64,000 nt of DNA, taken from Laccaria trichodermophora (taxonomy: Eukaryota > Basidiomycota > Agaricomycetes > Agaricales > Hydnangiaceae). The stretch is taken from the NCBI GenBank assembly GCA_018417955.1, contig JACTVC010000017.1, positions 620,001 to 684,000 of the forward strand, in the 5' to 3' direction. Positions 1-9,779 of the stretch are shown piece by piece. The translations under genes were made by a program, and so were the position numbers. Numbering within the stretch: position 1 is the first letter of the stretch; every line of letters starts with the position of its first letter. The notes under the pieces were generated by a model. That model was not told the origin of the DNA, made no database searches, and saw only the letters and a program-made list of their open reading frames with translations.

Positions 1-372
1 CTTCGATGAAAAGGGCGACTCGGACTGGGATATCATTGACGATAATTGGGTTGAATACCAAAAAAGGACGTGGGCTAGAATAGAGTTGTGGGCGAAGAGG
101 AGAGCCGAGAAGAACTTGCCGATCATTCGACTGGAAGATATGCCGCCGCCAAACACGAGATATCATGAAAGACTAATGTTCACGAAGTCATTCCGCCGCG
201 GCGAACTTCAAGCGCATACTTGGCGGGAGAGGGATGAGCCTAATGTTCGACTGGATCTGTATTTCGCTGAGGTATGTTCTCTTGCCATACATAGAGAAAG
301 AATGGCTTTCTTATTGCCGTGGTTTTTCAGAACGATGTGCATTTGCCAGATCTGGGCGAACGTATTGAGTAA
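1..372 (+). CDS. F-box family protein, C-terminal part (cut by window edge)
   Basis: Reading frame 2 is open from the left edge to a GT donor after position 271. A second exon at 331-372, after a TTTTTCAG acceptor, adds 13 residues and ends in TAA. The segment matches the C-terminal third of the F-box paralogues on the minus strand at 8.4-9.3 kb and 2.8-3.8 kb, sharing blocks such as RLEDMPPPNT, FTKSFRRGELQAHTW and NVRLDLYFA. The F-box domain itself would lie upstream of the window. The visible part has no stop or frameshift, so this copy may be functional. F-box proteins usually recruit substrates to SCF ubiquitin ligases; this family has no known substrate. The exon-2 boundary is inferred from splice signals only. 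Confidence 0.7.
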
Positions 373-514
373 TCCGATCGCTTCCCGCCACTCGCTATGC
401 CGTCGGATTCTGGGGGCGTAGTCGTAGTCCATTTGAGAAACATAACCCTAGTCTCCAATGTCATCCTTTAGTCGTTCATGAAGCTTGAAGACGGAAGAAT
501 TTGAATAGTTGCCG

Positions 515-785
515 TACTATGCCCTACCAGGACCTCGGCACCCCCGCACAGTCGGCAGTCACAAAACGTCACATTTTTTGGCGGAAGAACGTGACAGATT
601 GTGACTGCCGAAATAACAGAACTTCGTCAATTCATCGTTTTTCTGGACGGAGAAAAGCGGAATTAGGTTGGATTAGGCCCAGGAGGCTCTCTCTGAAATT
701 TTGTGACAAGAGGTTTGGCGGAAGGGTTCGAACTCAAAAATGTGCCGACTGAGAGGGGGTGCCGAGGTCCTGGTAGGGCATAGTA
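515..785. mobile_element. MITE with about 40-bp terminal inverted repeats, TA target site
   Basis: Positions 517-783 form a 267-bp element whose ends are inverted repeats: CTATGCCCTACCAGGACCTC on the left and its complement on the right, about 40 bases with a few mismatches. It is bounded by the dinucleotide TA on each side (515-516 and 784-785). There is no coding capacity. Short length, long inverted ends and a TA duplication fit a Tc1/mariner-type MITE. The superfamily is an inference from the TA alone. Confidence 0.85.
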
Positions 786-1239
786 TTCATCGGGTGGAAT
801 TTCGAACAACGTCATGTAACATTTTGTTGCCTGCTTCCATTTTGCCCCACCTACGTTTTCACCACGCAATCCAATCATCGTCAATTTGGTAAGACTACAG
901 ACTGTAACTTGTAAGCATAACCAGATGACCGCCGGTGGGTCGCAATCGGGGCCAGGATTCGGACATGGGCGTCTGTGGTAGGTGTAGCTACGTTATTGCA
1001 GGACAAAGACCGCAAACTTGTTTCCCGTACCCATTCTAGTCAACTCTCGGCTTTCGGAGGCGCAGAAAAGAGTGTCAAGAACGTGTTCAAGGTCATTGAT
1101 CATCAAAAATTTCACGTTGACCACCTTCCAATCTCCGACGTCGACGTCACTGCTGAAACGCACACAAACCACTCTCCCCTCTTCTCCAGTCCCATGTCCT
1201 ACTCCTCCTCCTCCTCCTCGCCTTGATTCGACGCCAAAA
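786..1239. other. Non-coding stretch upstream of the reductase pseudogene
   Basis: No gene seen. A pyrimidine-rich tract with a short TCC microsatellite (about 1197-1219) lies immediately upstream of the ATG at 1240, as expected for a fungal 5' leader. Confidence 0.4.
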
Positions 1240-2470
1240 ATGTTCGGTTTGTCGCAAAGGTGGAACCCAGATGGAAAGGTATGAGCGCCATAAAAGGACC
1301 AACCCAATGTTGATTGGGTATCACGCAGCACGTCTCGGTCTTTCCTTAGCCATAATACTTACTAACAAGGGCGCCCACGTCCCCATTTTGGCCGGAACCA
1401 AAGAAGAATTGACAAGGCTCTGGCCGAGCTTGAAGTGAGCCCAACTTCAATCCCCTGATAACCGGCTCCCTCATCCACTGACAGGAAGCCCGTGTCAGCC
1501 CTTCCCAGTTATTATCAATAAAAGGGTACTCACATTCCCTTGATACGGCCGCAGCGTCGACAGCTACGCTGGAAGAAGTATCCGCGGCACATGGTGGTGA
1601 GGCATCTGATGCCTTGTTTGCGTGTACGGGCGCTTCGAAGCCCACGTTCTTCGTGGAGATGAGGGAGGAGGATTTGATTAATGAGACGACGGCGGGGTAT
1701 TGGGTGCAGGCTTGCACTGCGTGGGTGAGTGGTTTTGCTAAGGCTTTTGGTTTCGTTTCTTGCTGATGGGGAAATGTCGCTTGGCAGCTGCGGAGATGAA
1801 GAGAAAAGGGGAGGGTTGCATTGGTGTCTTCTACGTTTGGGTATGCTTATGTCTTTCTTGGGTTGGGCGTCGTATTCTCAAGCATGCTTTGAGAGGTATG
1901 TCCCCTTCTCCATTCTTGCGAGTTTGTCTCATCAATCATTGCAGGCCTCGCGAACACCCTCCAGTCCGAACTTGTGCTGTACGGGAAAAGTGTACACTCC
2001 CCACAATGTTTACACCAGGGTACGAAGGGGGAAACAAAGCGAAGCCGCAGATCGTCAAGGACATAGAGAGCGCGGATGATGGGCTTACTGCTGACCGGGC
2101 GGCGTTGGCTCTGGACAAGGGTGTGTTTCCTTCATACCGTTGCTTTTGCTGTCTAACTTGAATTATTTTTTTTTGGCAGGGGTATAACAGGAGATCTTAT
2201 CACGAGCTTGTTCCGCGCTTTCACTCGCAGTGCTACGCCAAGGAATAGCTGGCTCTTGGACGGGCTTCTTAATACGGTCGCTTATCTATGCTCCTATTCC
2301 ATCCCTCTCTCTAGCTTAGGGTACTAACGGTTTGCGCTATAGATCGCCACACTCATCTAGCGCTCATATGTCAACAAACGAGTCATAGGGTGGAATATCG
2401 ACAATACCACACGACTCGGACGCCGAGATGGATGAAGAAGGAGGCGACGAAGAGGGTGAGGATGCTGAGT
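1240..2470 (+). pseudogene. Decayed 3-ketodihydrosphingosine reductase (TSC10/KDSR-like)
   Basis: The remnant starts at ATG 1240 with a MFGL...RWNPDGK beginning. It then shows LGLSLAIILTNKGAHV, a frameshift before IDKALAELEVSP, GEASDALFACTGASKP with a TAGYWVQ block, VSSTFGY, FLGWASYS..KHALRG, MFTPGYEGGNKAKPQI, LTADRAALAL, ITGDLITSLFRA and NKRVIGWNID. These in order match the ER short-chain dehydrogenase that reduces 3-ketodihydrosphingosine in ceramide synthesis. It is broken: the glycine-rich nucleotide-binding loop after GK is lost, there is a frameshift near 1410, and the catalytic YxxxK segment near 1880 has a deletion. Introns with recognisable GT-AG ends persist (for example 1901-1944 and 2119-2179). 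A functional copy presumably lies elsewhere, because the enzyme is essential in yeast. Identification is from remembered family sequence, not a search. Confidence 0.75.
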
Positions 2471-2771
2471 GATTCCTGGGAAGATGACTCGATGGATGAC
2501 GATTCGCATATGGTGGAAGCGGTGGGAACTCGGAATATTTAGTGGGGCAATTGGGATGAAAAAAATCATAAAGGCGGTTTGGGATTTACTTCCTCATTTA
2601 GCGGAGCAGTGTTTTCTCGCTTCTAATCCACACACAATATGTCTTTTAAATACACATTTACAAGTCGTCCTTCAAAGATCAAACACAATGAAACTAAAGG
2701 TGCGAAATTCCATTCTCGTTGACCTTACATTTCGCTCATCGCTTTCTCCATCTTTCAGTTTCAGAGGTGCA

Positions 2772-3825
2772 CTAAGCGACATGGAGTACGACACTGGGCT
2801 TCCTGTAGATCCCTTTCCGCGGCGACACCGCACTGACATGTTCTACGATCGGTCGGCGCGATAATTGTTCACCGGAGAAATCCGAACGGAAGGTAATATG
2901 GTTATCATCCTGCATAATGACAACGTTGACTGAATAGCTGACGCCTGAAGTATGGGAAGGAAACATACCATAGCGAAGTACAAGTCCAATCGTACATTGG
3001 CTTCTTCCCTTTCCCGCCAAGTGTGCGCTTGAAGTTGACCGCGACCGAATGACTTCGTAAACACCACCCTTCCATGGTGTTCCGTAGTTGGTGGCGGCAT
3101 ATCTTCCAGTCGAAGGATGGGCAAGTTTTGCTCCGCCCTTCTCTTTCCCGACGACTCTATTTCGCCCCACGTTCTCTTTTGCCATCCAATCCAGTTGTCG
3201 TCGATGACGTCAAAGCCCCTGAATCGCCGTCTTCATCAAATAGGTCACTACCTCCTTCGGATAAAGTAAAAACTTTGTCACGTAGACGGTCTCGTTCGTC
3301 CAGAATAAGCCAAACGGTCTCTTGTCGGGCATGGAAGATGAAGAGGGCGGGGATGAAGTGAGCGTTCAGGGTGTAGTTCATATATGGCAGGGCACAAATT
3401 GTGGGAGGTAGAGATGACAACAAGTTATTTCCCTCAATTCAGTGGACGTAGTTTGCACCCTTCCCTGTACAGTGGACATTAGGCAAACCCGGCCACACGC
3501 AACCTATTACCGCCTTAGCAGGCCATTCTAGAATCCAGACACGAAAGGCTTCTGGAACATATGGGTGCTGATCCATCAGGTCATCAATGTATTGTTGGCG
3601 GTCAAAGGGTTGTAGGTTCGCCAGGACCCAAGGGCGGGTTTGTGGAAATATAGGTGAGTTGATGAGAGTCAGATAGAAGTCAAGGAGGGCTCGACGAATT
3701 GGGGTGATATCGGCAAGTGGAATCAATCGTCTCCATCCCTGGGAGACAGTTCGACCAGTTATGAGAGACTTGAGAGGGAGGAATGCAAAGACCTGCAATA
3801 GAATCTCGTTGGGAAAGTTTTCCAT
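2772..3825 (-). pseudogene. F-box family pseudogene (nonsense plus frameshift)
   Basis: The frame starts at ATG 3825 (FPNEILLQVFAFLPL F-box) and follows the 8.4-9.3 kb paralogue almost residue for residue. It has an in-frame TGA at 3439-3441 where the paralogue has CGA (Arg), and one missing base near 3214 that shifts the frame after the DEDGDSG block. Beyond these lesions homology continues to a donor at about 2967. A second exon near 2772-2900 follows a GTCATTATGCAG-like acceptor and ends in TAG at 2772. The upstream 180 bases also match the paralogue's 5' flank, so the whole locus was duplicated. Two independent lesions make it a pseudogene. Confidence 0.85.
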
Positions 3826-4010
3826 GGTGACTCTGGAACGCTACTGCAAACAAGTTGGGGGAAACACCAGAATAGTAGAACTATAATAGACTGATAAACA
3901 GCGCAACCGTTGCTCGCGATTGATGGGGATCGGAGGAAGAACCAAGAGGGATAGGAAAATCAAACGGGATAGCGACCCATTTTCCGCATGTTGTTCCATT
4001 ATTTGTCCGG

Positions 4011-4830
4011 TCATTTGTGGGTCCAGGTGGGTGCGAGAGAAATTATTGCCATAAAAAAAACTGAATTTGTTAGCCTACCGCGGATAATTGAGAAGGAGTC
4101 GTGCGCGTGAAGAGTCGGAGGCTTTTCAATGGAACGCTGTTTTATTCGACGTGTCCTGCCAAACAAGGTCGGGACTCGGCACACAACGTCGAAAGTGACG
4201 CCAAGCAACGAAAACCTTGGGAATCCAAAAAAAAAAACAGAAAGCTGGTGGATGGACTCGGCCTCAACGTTCAACGTTCAACAACGACTCCACCGGCACG
4301 CACACCTCACTCTCAATCAAACCACCCCCCAACCCTCCCCTCAACAACCTGCACCACAACCCCCGCCCAAATTATGATCCTATCCCCCTGAAAACATTCC
4401 GGATACCTCACCTCCGGATCCTGCGTAAAATACGAATCATTCCACACCCCAAAATATTTCATCCCCAACGCACACGTCGTCCACTGATAGTCATGTGTGA
4501 ACCCGGGAGGGCAGAATATCTCGATCACGGCGGAGATGCGGGTGGGCGGCATGAAGACGAGGTGGGTTAGGCCGTTGCCGTGTATGCCTATGAAGATCTG
4601 TAGGAATTGTTACTGAGGACTTGAAAAGGGGAAAAAACAAGGCGCACGGTCGTCCGAGAAGCAGCGCGGACTTGCTCGTCCTTGGTCATATGTTCCCCTT
4701 CGAGGACTTGGAGTTCCCACTCTGGCTGCTGGGAAGACTTGGTCGCCTCTGCCACCTGAGCCCACTCGACTCCTCCACCATTTCCCGCCCCGTCCTTAAT
4801 CAACTCCTTCTCTCCACCAGCCAGATAAGT
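4011..4830 (-). pseudogene. 3' fragment of a GT61-type glycosyltransferase gene
   Basis: On the minus strand, 4600-4803 corresponds to the end of exon 2 (GGGVEWAQ, QPEWELQVLEGEHMTKDEQV) and 4313-4595 to exon 3 (GNGLTHLVFMPPTRISAVIE, YFGVWND) of the intact gene at 52.2-54.2 kb. The intron between them is retained. The 3' flank to about 4011 also matches sequence downstream of that gene (54.3-54.5 kb). Everything upstream of about 4830, including the signal anchor and most of the catalytic domain, is missing. It is therefore a truncated, inverted duplicate of the GT61 locus. Confidence 0.85.
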
Positions 4831-5200
4831 TCAAGTTCTGTTGTATGTCGACGCAGCCCTAACCGTTGCAGGACCTCACAGCGCACAGAGTTGTGTTTTC
4901 GCACGTCATCAAACACCCTTGCATCTGAACACCGCCCATACCTCGAATACTTCATAATAGCAGACACCATCCCCTGATCAACCACGTCTTTGGATTTGCC
5001 CATACGGGCTACGACCATGAATATGCCGTGCCCTCCCGACTCGCCGAAAAGTCTGGTGGCCTACCGTCGCCTTGCATGCGCTCCCACATCATACTCCCGC
5101 CCCAGTCCATGTCCCGGAAGACGTAGACGTGGAAGCTGAGGGCAGCTACCCCACTACCGCCTCGACTTTCACTATCTATTATCTTTTCCCAAGGGGGGAG
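4831..5200. other. Unidentified coding-like fragment
   Basis: On the plus strand, about 4970-5115 reads without stops as a plausible protein segment (INHVFGFAHTGYDHEYAV, then KSGGLPSP) in frame, ending at TAG. I do not recognise the family. No start or splice context could be assigned. It abuts the breakpoint of the GT61 fragment and may be a piece of another gene brought in by the same rearrangement. Confidence 0.3.
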
Positions 5201-5209
5201 CGGAATTTG

Positions 5210-6790
5210 AATCTGCCATATGGGGTTGGTTAGTTAGTCCGGCCGGCTGGCTGTTAAATTTTTTTTATTTGAAGTACCAATTTCAGGTAATTCATGGGCC
5301 AGATGAGCTCTGGTGCATCTCTGAGGTGTTTTGCAAGCTATCCTCACTTACAAGGGGAATATTTCCCAGGGTCGCAAGCTGTCCTCACTTACAAGTGGGA
5401 TATTTCTCAGAATGACCCTGCCAGAACCAGTAAGTATGTGCCATTTACACTTAGGATGATAATCCCTTTCAAAAAACCTAGTATATGATAAGGATTGCAG
5501 ACAATATTCAAACATCTGCATTGTGATTGTGGTAAGAGCATAGATGCAGTTGAGGTGGAGGACAAAAGCAGAGTACTCAGTAATTACCTGTGGGCGAAAA
5601 AGCTGTGAGACATCATGGGCATGCAGTACCTTTCATGCAATGGACTGGATTGTGGTATCAATGAGTAGGTTTGTGACCCATGTAATAAGAGCATGGAGAA
5701 AAGCAGAGGAAGGGGCAGCAAACGAAGGATAAGATGGCTGACAAGGCTGACATGCCCAAATGACGCCCAAAACATGTTACCTATTTATAGATTTTACCTA
5801 TATATGGAAGGTTGTTCACACGCCTGGTTAGTTAGTCCAGCCATACTGGCCTTACGAAAAAAATCAACATGATATATTAAATTAAAATTGTGCTCCCCCC
5901 TTGTCTTTTCCTGCACCCATGCGACGTCAAAATCAAGAACTATATCACGGCGATGCCTCTTTGTTGACACACGCACGGTTGTTTCTTCCGTTTTTGTCTT
6001 GGCCTGTATTTGCATGATGATGCATGCATTTTGAAACGCTTTTTACTCCTTGTCCGTTCCTTCTTCAAGTTGCACCATATCTCATCAAATGAACTTGGCG
6101 ATATCGTCGTAGTGTATTTATCTACCTCCATCTACAGAATACATGTTCTTGAAATGTACATTGAGAATATTTGCGACAGGATTTTGTTCGGAAAGTCACT
6201 TTACGATCACTAGCTCCGAAGCAGATATAGAGAGCATTGGGAGACTCGCAATAGAACCTAATCGTGTAGCCACAGTGATTGATTAGTCCGAGTCCATTAG
6301 ATCGAAAACGCTCCCTGGTTCAGTCCAGGGTATACGCTCTCCCAAATCTGGCATATGATTATCATCCTGCATGATGACACATCAGGAGGCACTGACTTGG
6401 GTCAGTAGTTACAAATACCCTTAGTATACTGAATACCTGGGTACACAAGTCCCCTAGTGCATAGTTCCCGTAGTCATCCTACTAATCTCAGTAGCACCAG
6501 TAGTTTCCTGAATTTGCTAGATAGCTCTACGTTGTGTGTGTTGCTCTGTGTCTACCGAAGCTACCAGGTGAACCAGCACTCTGTAACCAAGTCTATTCAT
6601 ACGTTGTTTGCATTGTTTCTGATCTACGAAGGCTACTGGGTGTACAGCACTACGTAGCTGGTCATTGTTTGAACCAAAATGGCAGTAGTGATCAGGAAGC
6701 ATCAGGTGGTATTGTGTATTATGAGATAGGTATATCTATACACATTCAAACTTCTAGCCTAATCATGAACAAAGGAAGTGTGTAACACAT
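5210..6790. other. Gene-free stretch with degenerate short repeats
   Basis: No gene was recognised. Features visible: a direct tandem repeat of about 43 bp at 5333-5418 (units beginning GCAAGCTATCCTCACTTACA); a GGTTAGTTAGTCC motif at about 5228 and again at about 5824; and a degenerate tandem pair of about 73 bp at 6545-6655 (CTACC/CTACG...AAGC..AC repeated). All open frames here are short and unlike any family I know. Confidence 0.4.
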
Positions 6791-6792
6791 CT

Positions 6793-7385
6793 ACTACCTG
6801 GAGACGAGGAGAGCACATGGAGAGCAAGGGGGGGTGTGAGTATGACGAACGCCGATAAGAGATGAGGAGAGTAAGCACTGCCTGTAGATGACGAGAGAAA
6901 GGCGGTAGGGTGAGTACGATGAACACCGATGAGAGACGAGGAAAGCCGATAAGAGATGAGTAAAGTGCGCACTGCCGCGAGAAAGGGGGAGGGGGGAGTA
7001 TGACAAACACCGATAAAAGACATAAGAGACAAGGACAGTACACACTGCCTGGAGATGAGAGAAGGGGGGGGTGAATACGATGAACATAGATGAGGGAGGT
7101 TGAAAGTACGCACAGACATGCGACACATACTTGAGGGTAGCGGTCAGCACTGCCTGTGGATGAGACAGCAAATGGGATGTGAGTACAGCGGACGTGAACG
7201 AAGACAGATGAAAGCGCGCACATGGAAACAAGGAGAGAAAGGGGGGTGAGTGTGAGTACGGCTAACACAGATGAGGGTGAATGCACACACAGACTAGAGA
7301 TGAGCAAACAAAGGGTTGTGAGTGTGGAGAACGTGGATGAAGAAGAATGGGACGCACTGACTGGAGATGAAGAGGACTTGGATGG
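6793..7385. repeat. Degenerate 70-75-bp minisatellite
   Basis: About eight diverged direct units, each containing a GTGAGTACGATGAACACCGA-like core followed by GAGATGAGGAGA and a GCACTGCCTG block, start near 6836, 6910, 6995, 7069, 7175, 7246 and 7316. Purines dominate the plus strand. The long open frames on the minus strand across this block are a by-product of the repeat's base composition. Confidence 0.75.
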
Positions 7386-8335
7386 AAAGACTTCCAAGTT
7401 GGCGACGTGGTGGGAAGGAAGAACATTGGAATTCCGTGTTGGGGAATTCAAAAATCAACACCGTCACATGGTGTCGGAGTTTCAACGGACTTGAACGAAT
7501 TGCAAACCAACCTGTCATTGCTCGCTCTCTCTTTCAAATCTTTGGCCTCTTCCCCTCTCAGCCCAAACTCTCCTGCCTTCCAATCCCTGTTCGCCCATCC
7601 GGGTTCCACTGTTCCAGAGCCAGCGCACATATCGACCGTATATGTGCCAGCCTCGTGGCGTATTTGTGCGACTCTTCAACTGACGACGACATCAAGGACG
7701 ACCTGCATGATGCAAGGGAATGGAAGGAAGGCGGCTTGGTCTCACAGCGAGGAGTTATCAACGTCATTGTGTCCTTCAAGTGGTAAGCCCCAAACGTCGA
7801 AACATCACTCTCATCTCACTGACTGTTCACAATCATCGCCAGCGCGCGTCCGTCATTCCTCTGGCTAAGATAATAAGGAGCTGCCCCCTTGCTCCAAAAT
7901 TCAGCCACAAGATGCCTGATACTTGGACATTATCTACAGTTCTTGATGACGCAACAAACTTTTATATCAATCCCTACCTTCGCCATCACGACTTTTTCCT
8001 TCTACGATATTTAGTTGATCTTGATGTATCTCGGAAGTCTCGTAGCCGCGCAAAATAACATTTTTTTTCTTTCGAGCTTTATTCCTATTTTGCTCTTCTT
8101 AACTACTACTCCTTATGGGCTTGGGTTATTTCTTCTACCAAAGCTACAGGTTCCCGGTGAAAGAATATGGGGACTACTGACACTTGCCGAACAGATATTA
8201 TGACTACTGACACTTGCCGGACAGCTACTCAGGCAATGTACATGCAAGGCCAACTACCCAGACACACCGTGGCTACTCCGTGCTACGGCGAAGGACCAAA
8301 AAGTACTAGCGCAATGGATTTTATCAAGAAACTAC
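7386..8335 (+). pseudogene. Coding-like remnants of unknown gene(s)
   Basis: Plus-strand segments read like protein in shifting frames. One is acidic, about 7330-7490 (DEEEWDALTGDEEDLDGK then ATWWEGRTLEF). A second is about 7490-7625 (NELQTNLSLLALSFKSLASS). A third is about 7640-7785 (DDDIKDDLHDAREWK). A separate short frame starts at ATG 7912 (MPDTWTLSTVLDDATNFYIN) and is followed in another frame by a hydrophobic stretch. I recognise no family. A 20-bp direct repeat containing GACTACTGACACTTGCC occurs at about 8171 and 8201. It is probably decayed genic sequence. Confidence 0.3.
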
Positions 8336-9268
8336 TTATAAATTCAGTGTTTCCTGATGCAACGTTGATTGAATAGCTGATACCCGCCGTATGGGAAGAA
8401 AACATACCATAGCGAAGTACAAGTCCAATCGTACATTGGCTTCTTCCCTCTCCTGCCAAGTGTGCGCTTGAAGTTCACCGCGACGGAATGACTTTGTAAA
8501 CACCAGCCTTTCATGATGTTTCGTGTTTGGTGGTGGCATATCTTCCAGTCGAAGGATGGGCAAGTTTTGCTCCGCCCTTCTCTTTGCCCACAACTCTATT
8601 TTGCCCCAGGTTCTCTTTTGCCATCCAATCCAGTCGTCGTCGATGATGTCGTAGTCCCCTGAATCGCCGTCTTCATCAAATAGGTCACTACCTCCTTCGG
8701 ATAAAGTAAAGACTTTGTCACGTAGACGGTCTCGTTCGTCCAGCATAAGCCAAATGGTCTCTTGTCGGGTATGGAAGATGAAGAGGGCGGGGATGAAGTG
8801 GGCATTCGGGGTGTAGTTCAGATATGGCAGGGCACAAATTGTGGGAGGTAAAGGTGACAACAAGCTATTTCCCTCAATTCGGTGGACATAGTCCGCAGCC
8901 TTCCCTGTACAGTGGACATTAGGCAAGCCCGGCCACACGCAACCAATTACCGCCTTGGCAGGCCATTCTAGAATCCAGACACGAAAGGCTTCTGGAACAT
9001 ATGGGTGCTGATCCATCAGGTCATCAATGTATTGTTGGCGGTCAAAGGGCTGTAGGTTCGCCAGGACCCAAGGGCGGGTTTGTGGAAATATAGGTGAGTT
9101 GATGAGAGTCAGATAGAAGTCAAGGAGGGCTCGACGAATTGGGGTGATATCGGCAAGTGGAATCAATCGCCTCCATTCCTGAGAGACAGATCGGCCAGCT
9201 ATGAGAGACTTGAGAGGGAGGAATGCAAAGACATGCAATCGAATTTCGTTGGGAACTGAGTCTTCCAT
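8336..9268 (-). CDS. F-box family protein (apparently intact paralogue)
   Basis: Exon 1 runs 9268-8408 (287 codons) and ends at an ATG|GTATGT donor. A short exon 2 at 8353-8336 after CATCAG adds ETLNL and a TAA, giving 292 aa. The N-terminal F-box (about residues 5-40, VPNEIRLHVFAFLPLKSLIA) is expected to bind Skp1. The rest is a conserved domain of unknown role shared with the copies at 1-372 and 2.8-3.8 kb. I chose ATG 9268 rather than the upstream in-frame ATG 9289 because it matches the start of the 3825 copy. The paralogues have a longer or different last exon, so the 3' end may be truncated by a rearrangement at about 8357. Confidence 0.75.
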   Translation of the reverse strand: MEDSVPNEIRLHVFAFLPLKSLIAGRSVSQEWRRLIPLADITPIRRALLDFYLTLINSPIFPQTRPWVLANLQPFDRQQYIDDLMDQHPYVPEAFRVWILEWPAKAVIGCVWPGLPNVHCTGKAADYVHRIEGNSLLSPLPPTICALPYLNYTPNAHFIPALFIFHTRQETIWLMLDERDRLRDKVFTLSEGGSDLFDEDGDSGDYDIIDDDWIGWQKRTWGKIELWAKRRAEQNLPILRLEDMPPPNTKHHERLVFTKSFRRGELQAHTWQEREEANVRLDLYFAMVCFLPIRRVSAIQSTLHQETLNL

Positions 9269-9779
9269 AGTGACTCTTACTGGAAACAAGTTGGGGGAAA
9301 CACCGTAAAAAAAAAAAAACTGTTATGTAAACGGCACAACCGTTTTGCTTGCGATTGATGGGGATTGGAGGGAGGAAGAGGGAGGACCAAGAGGGAACAA
9401 AAGTGAAACAAAGGCAAATTCAAACGGAGGCCTATTTTCCGCATGTTGTTTAGTGTTGTTCCAAATTGTTCCCGGAACAGTCCTGGGGCATTTTTCGTGG
9501 CCTGTGGTTTGCCTGTGGTCTTCCAAATATCTTCACAGATATTGTAACGCCAGAACGAAGTAATGTAAGTTCAAATGAGAAATACTTGAACTGGCATTGC
9601 AAACGTTTAGCCTAAGTGCCCAGTACATACTAGGTGCCGTTACACGTCGCTCGGCGAAATCCGGCCTCGCACACAACTTCCTTCTTATCCCACACCGCAC
9701 TAAGCAGCAACGTCAGCGCTTGGCTAGCTTCAAGGTTTGAACAACGGCAACGAGCCCAACAATTTGTTGCAATTTTGCA
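9269..9779. promoter_or_regulatory. Divergent intergenic region between two F-box genes
   Basis: This region serves the minus-strand F-box gene (9268) and the plus-strand gene (9780). Its left 220 bases resemble the 5' flank of the pseudogene at about 3826-4010, including a block reading GCGATTGATGGGGAT. An A-tract lies at 9307-9320. No specific factor site can be named. Confidence 0.45.

Noticed and set aside
6759..7451. 230-codon open frame on the minus strand (Ser/Leu/His-rich)
   Set aside because: It lies wholly over the minisatellite. Its length comes from the repeat's pyrimidine-rich minus strand; no start context, domain or splice logic supports it.
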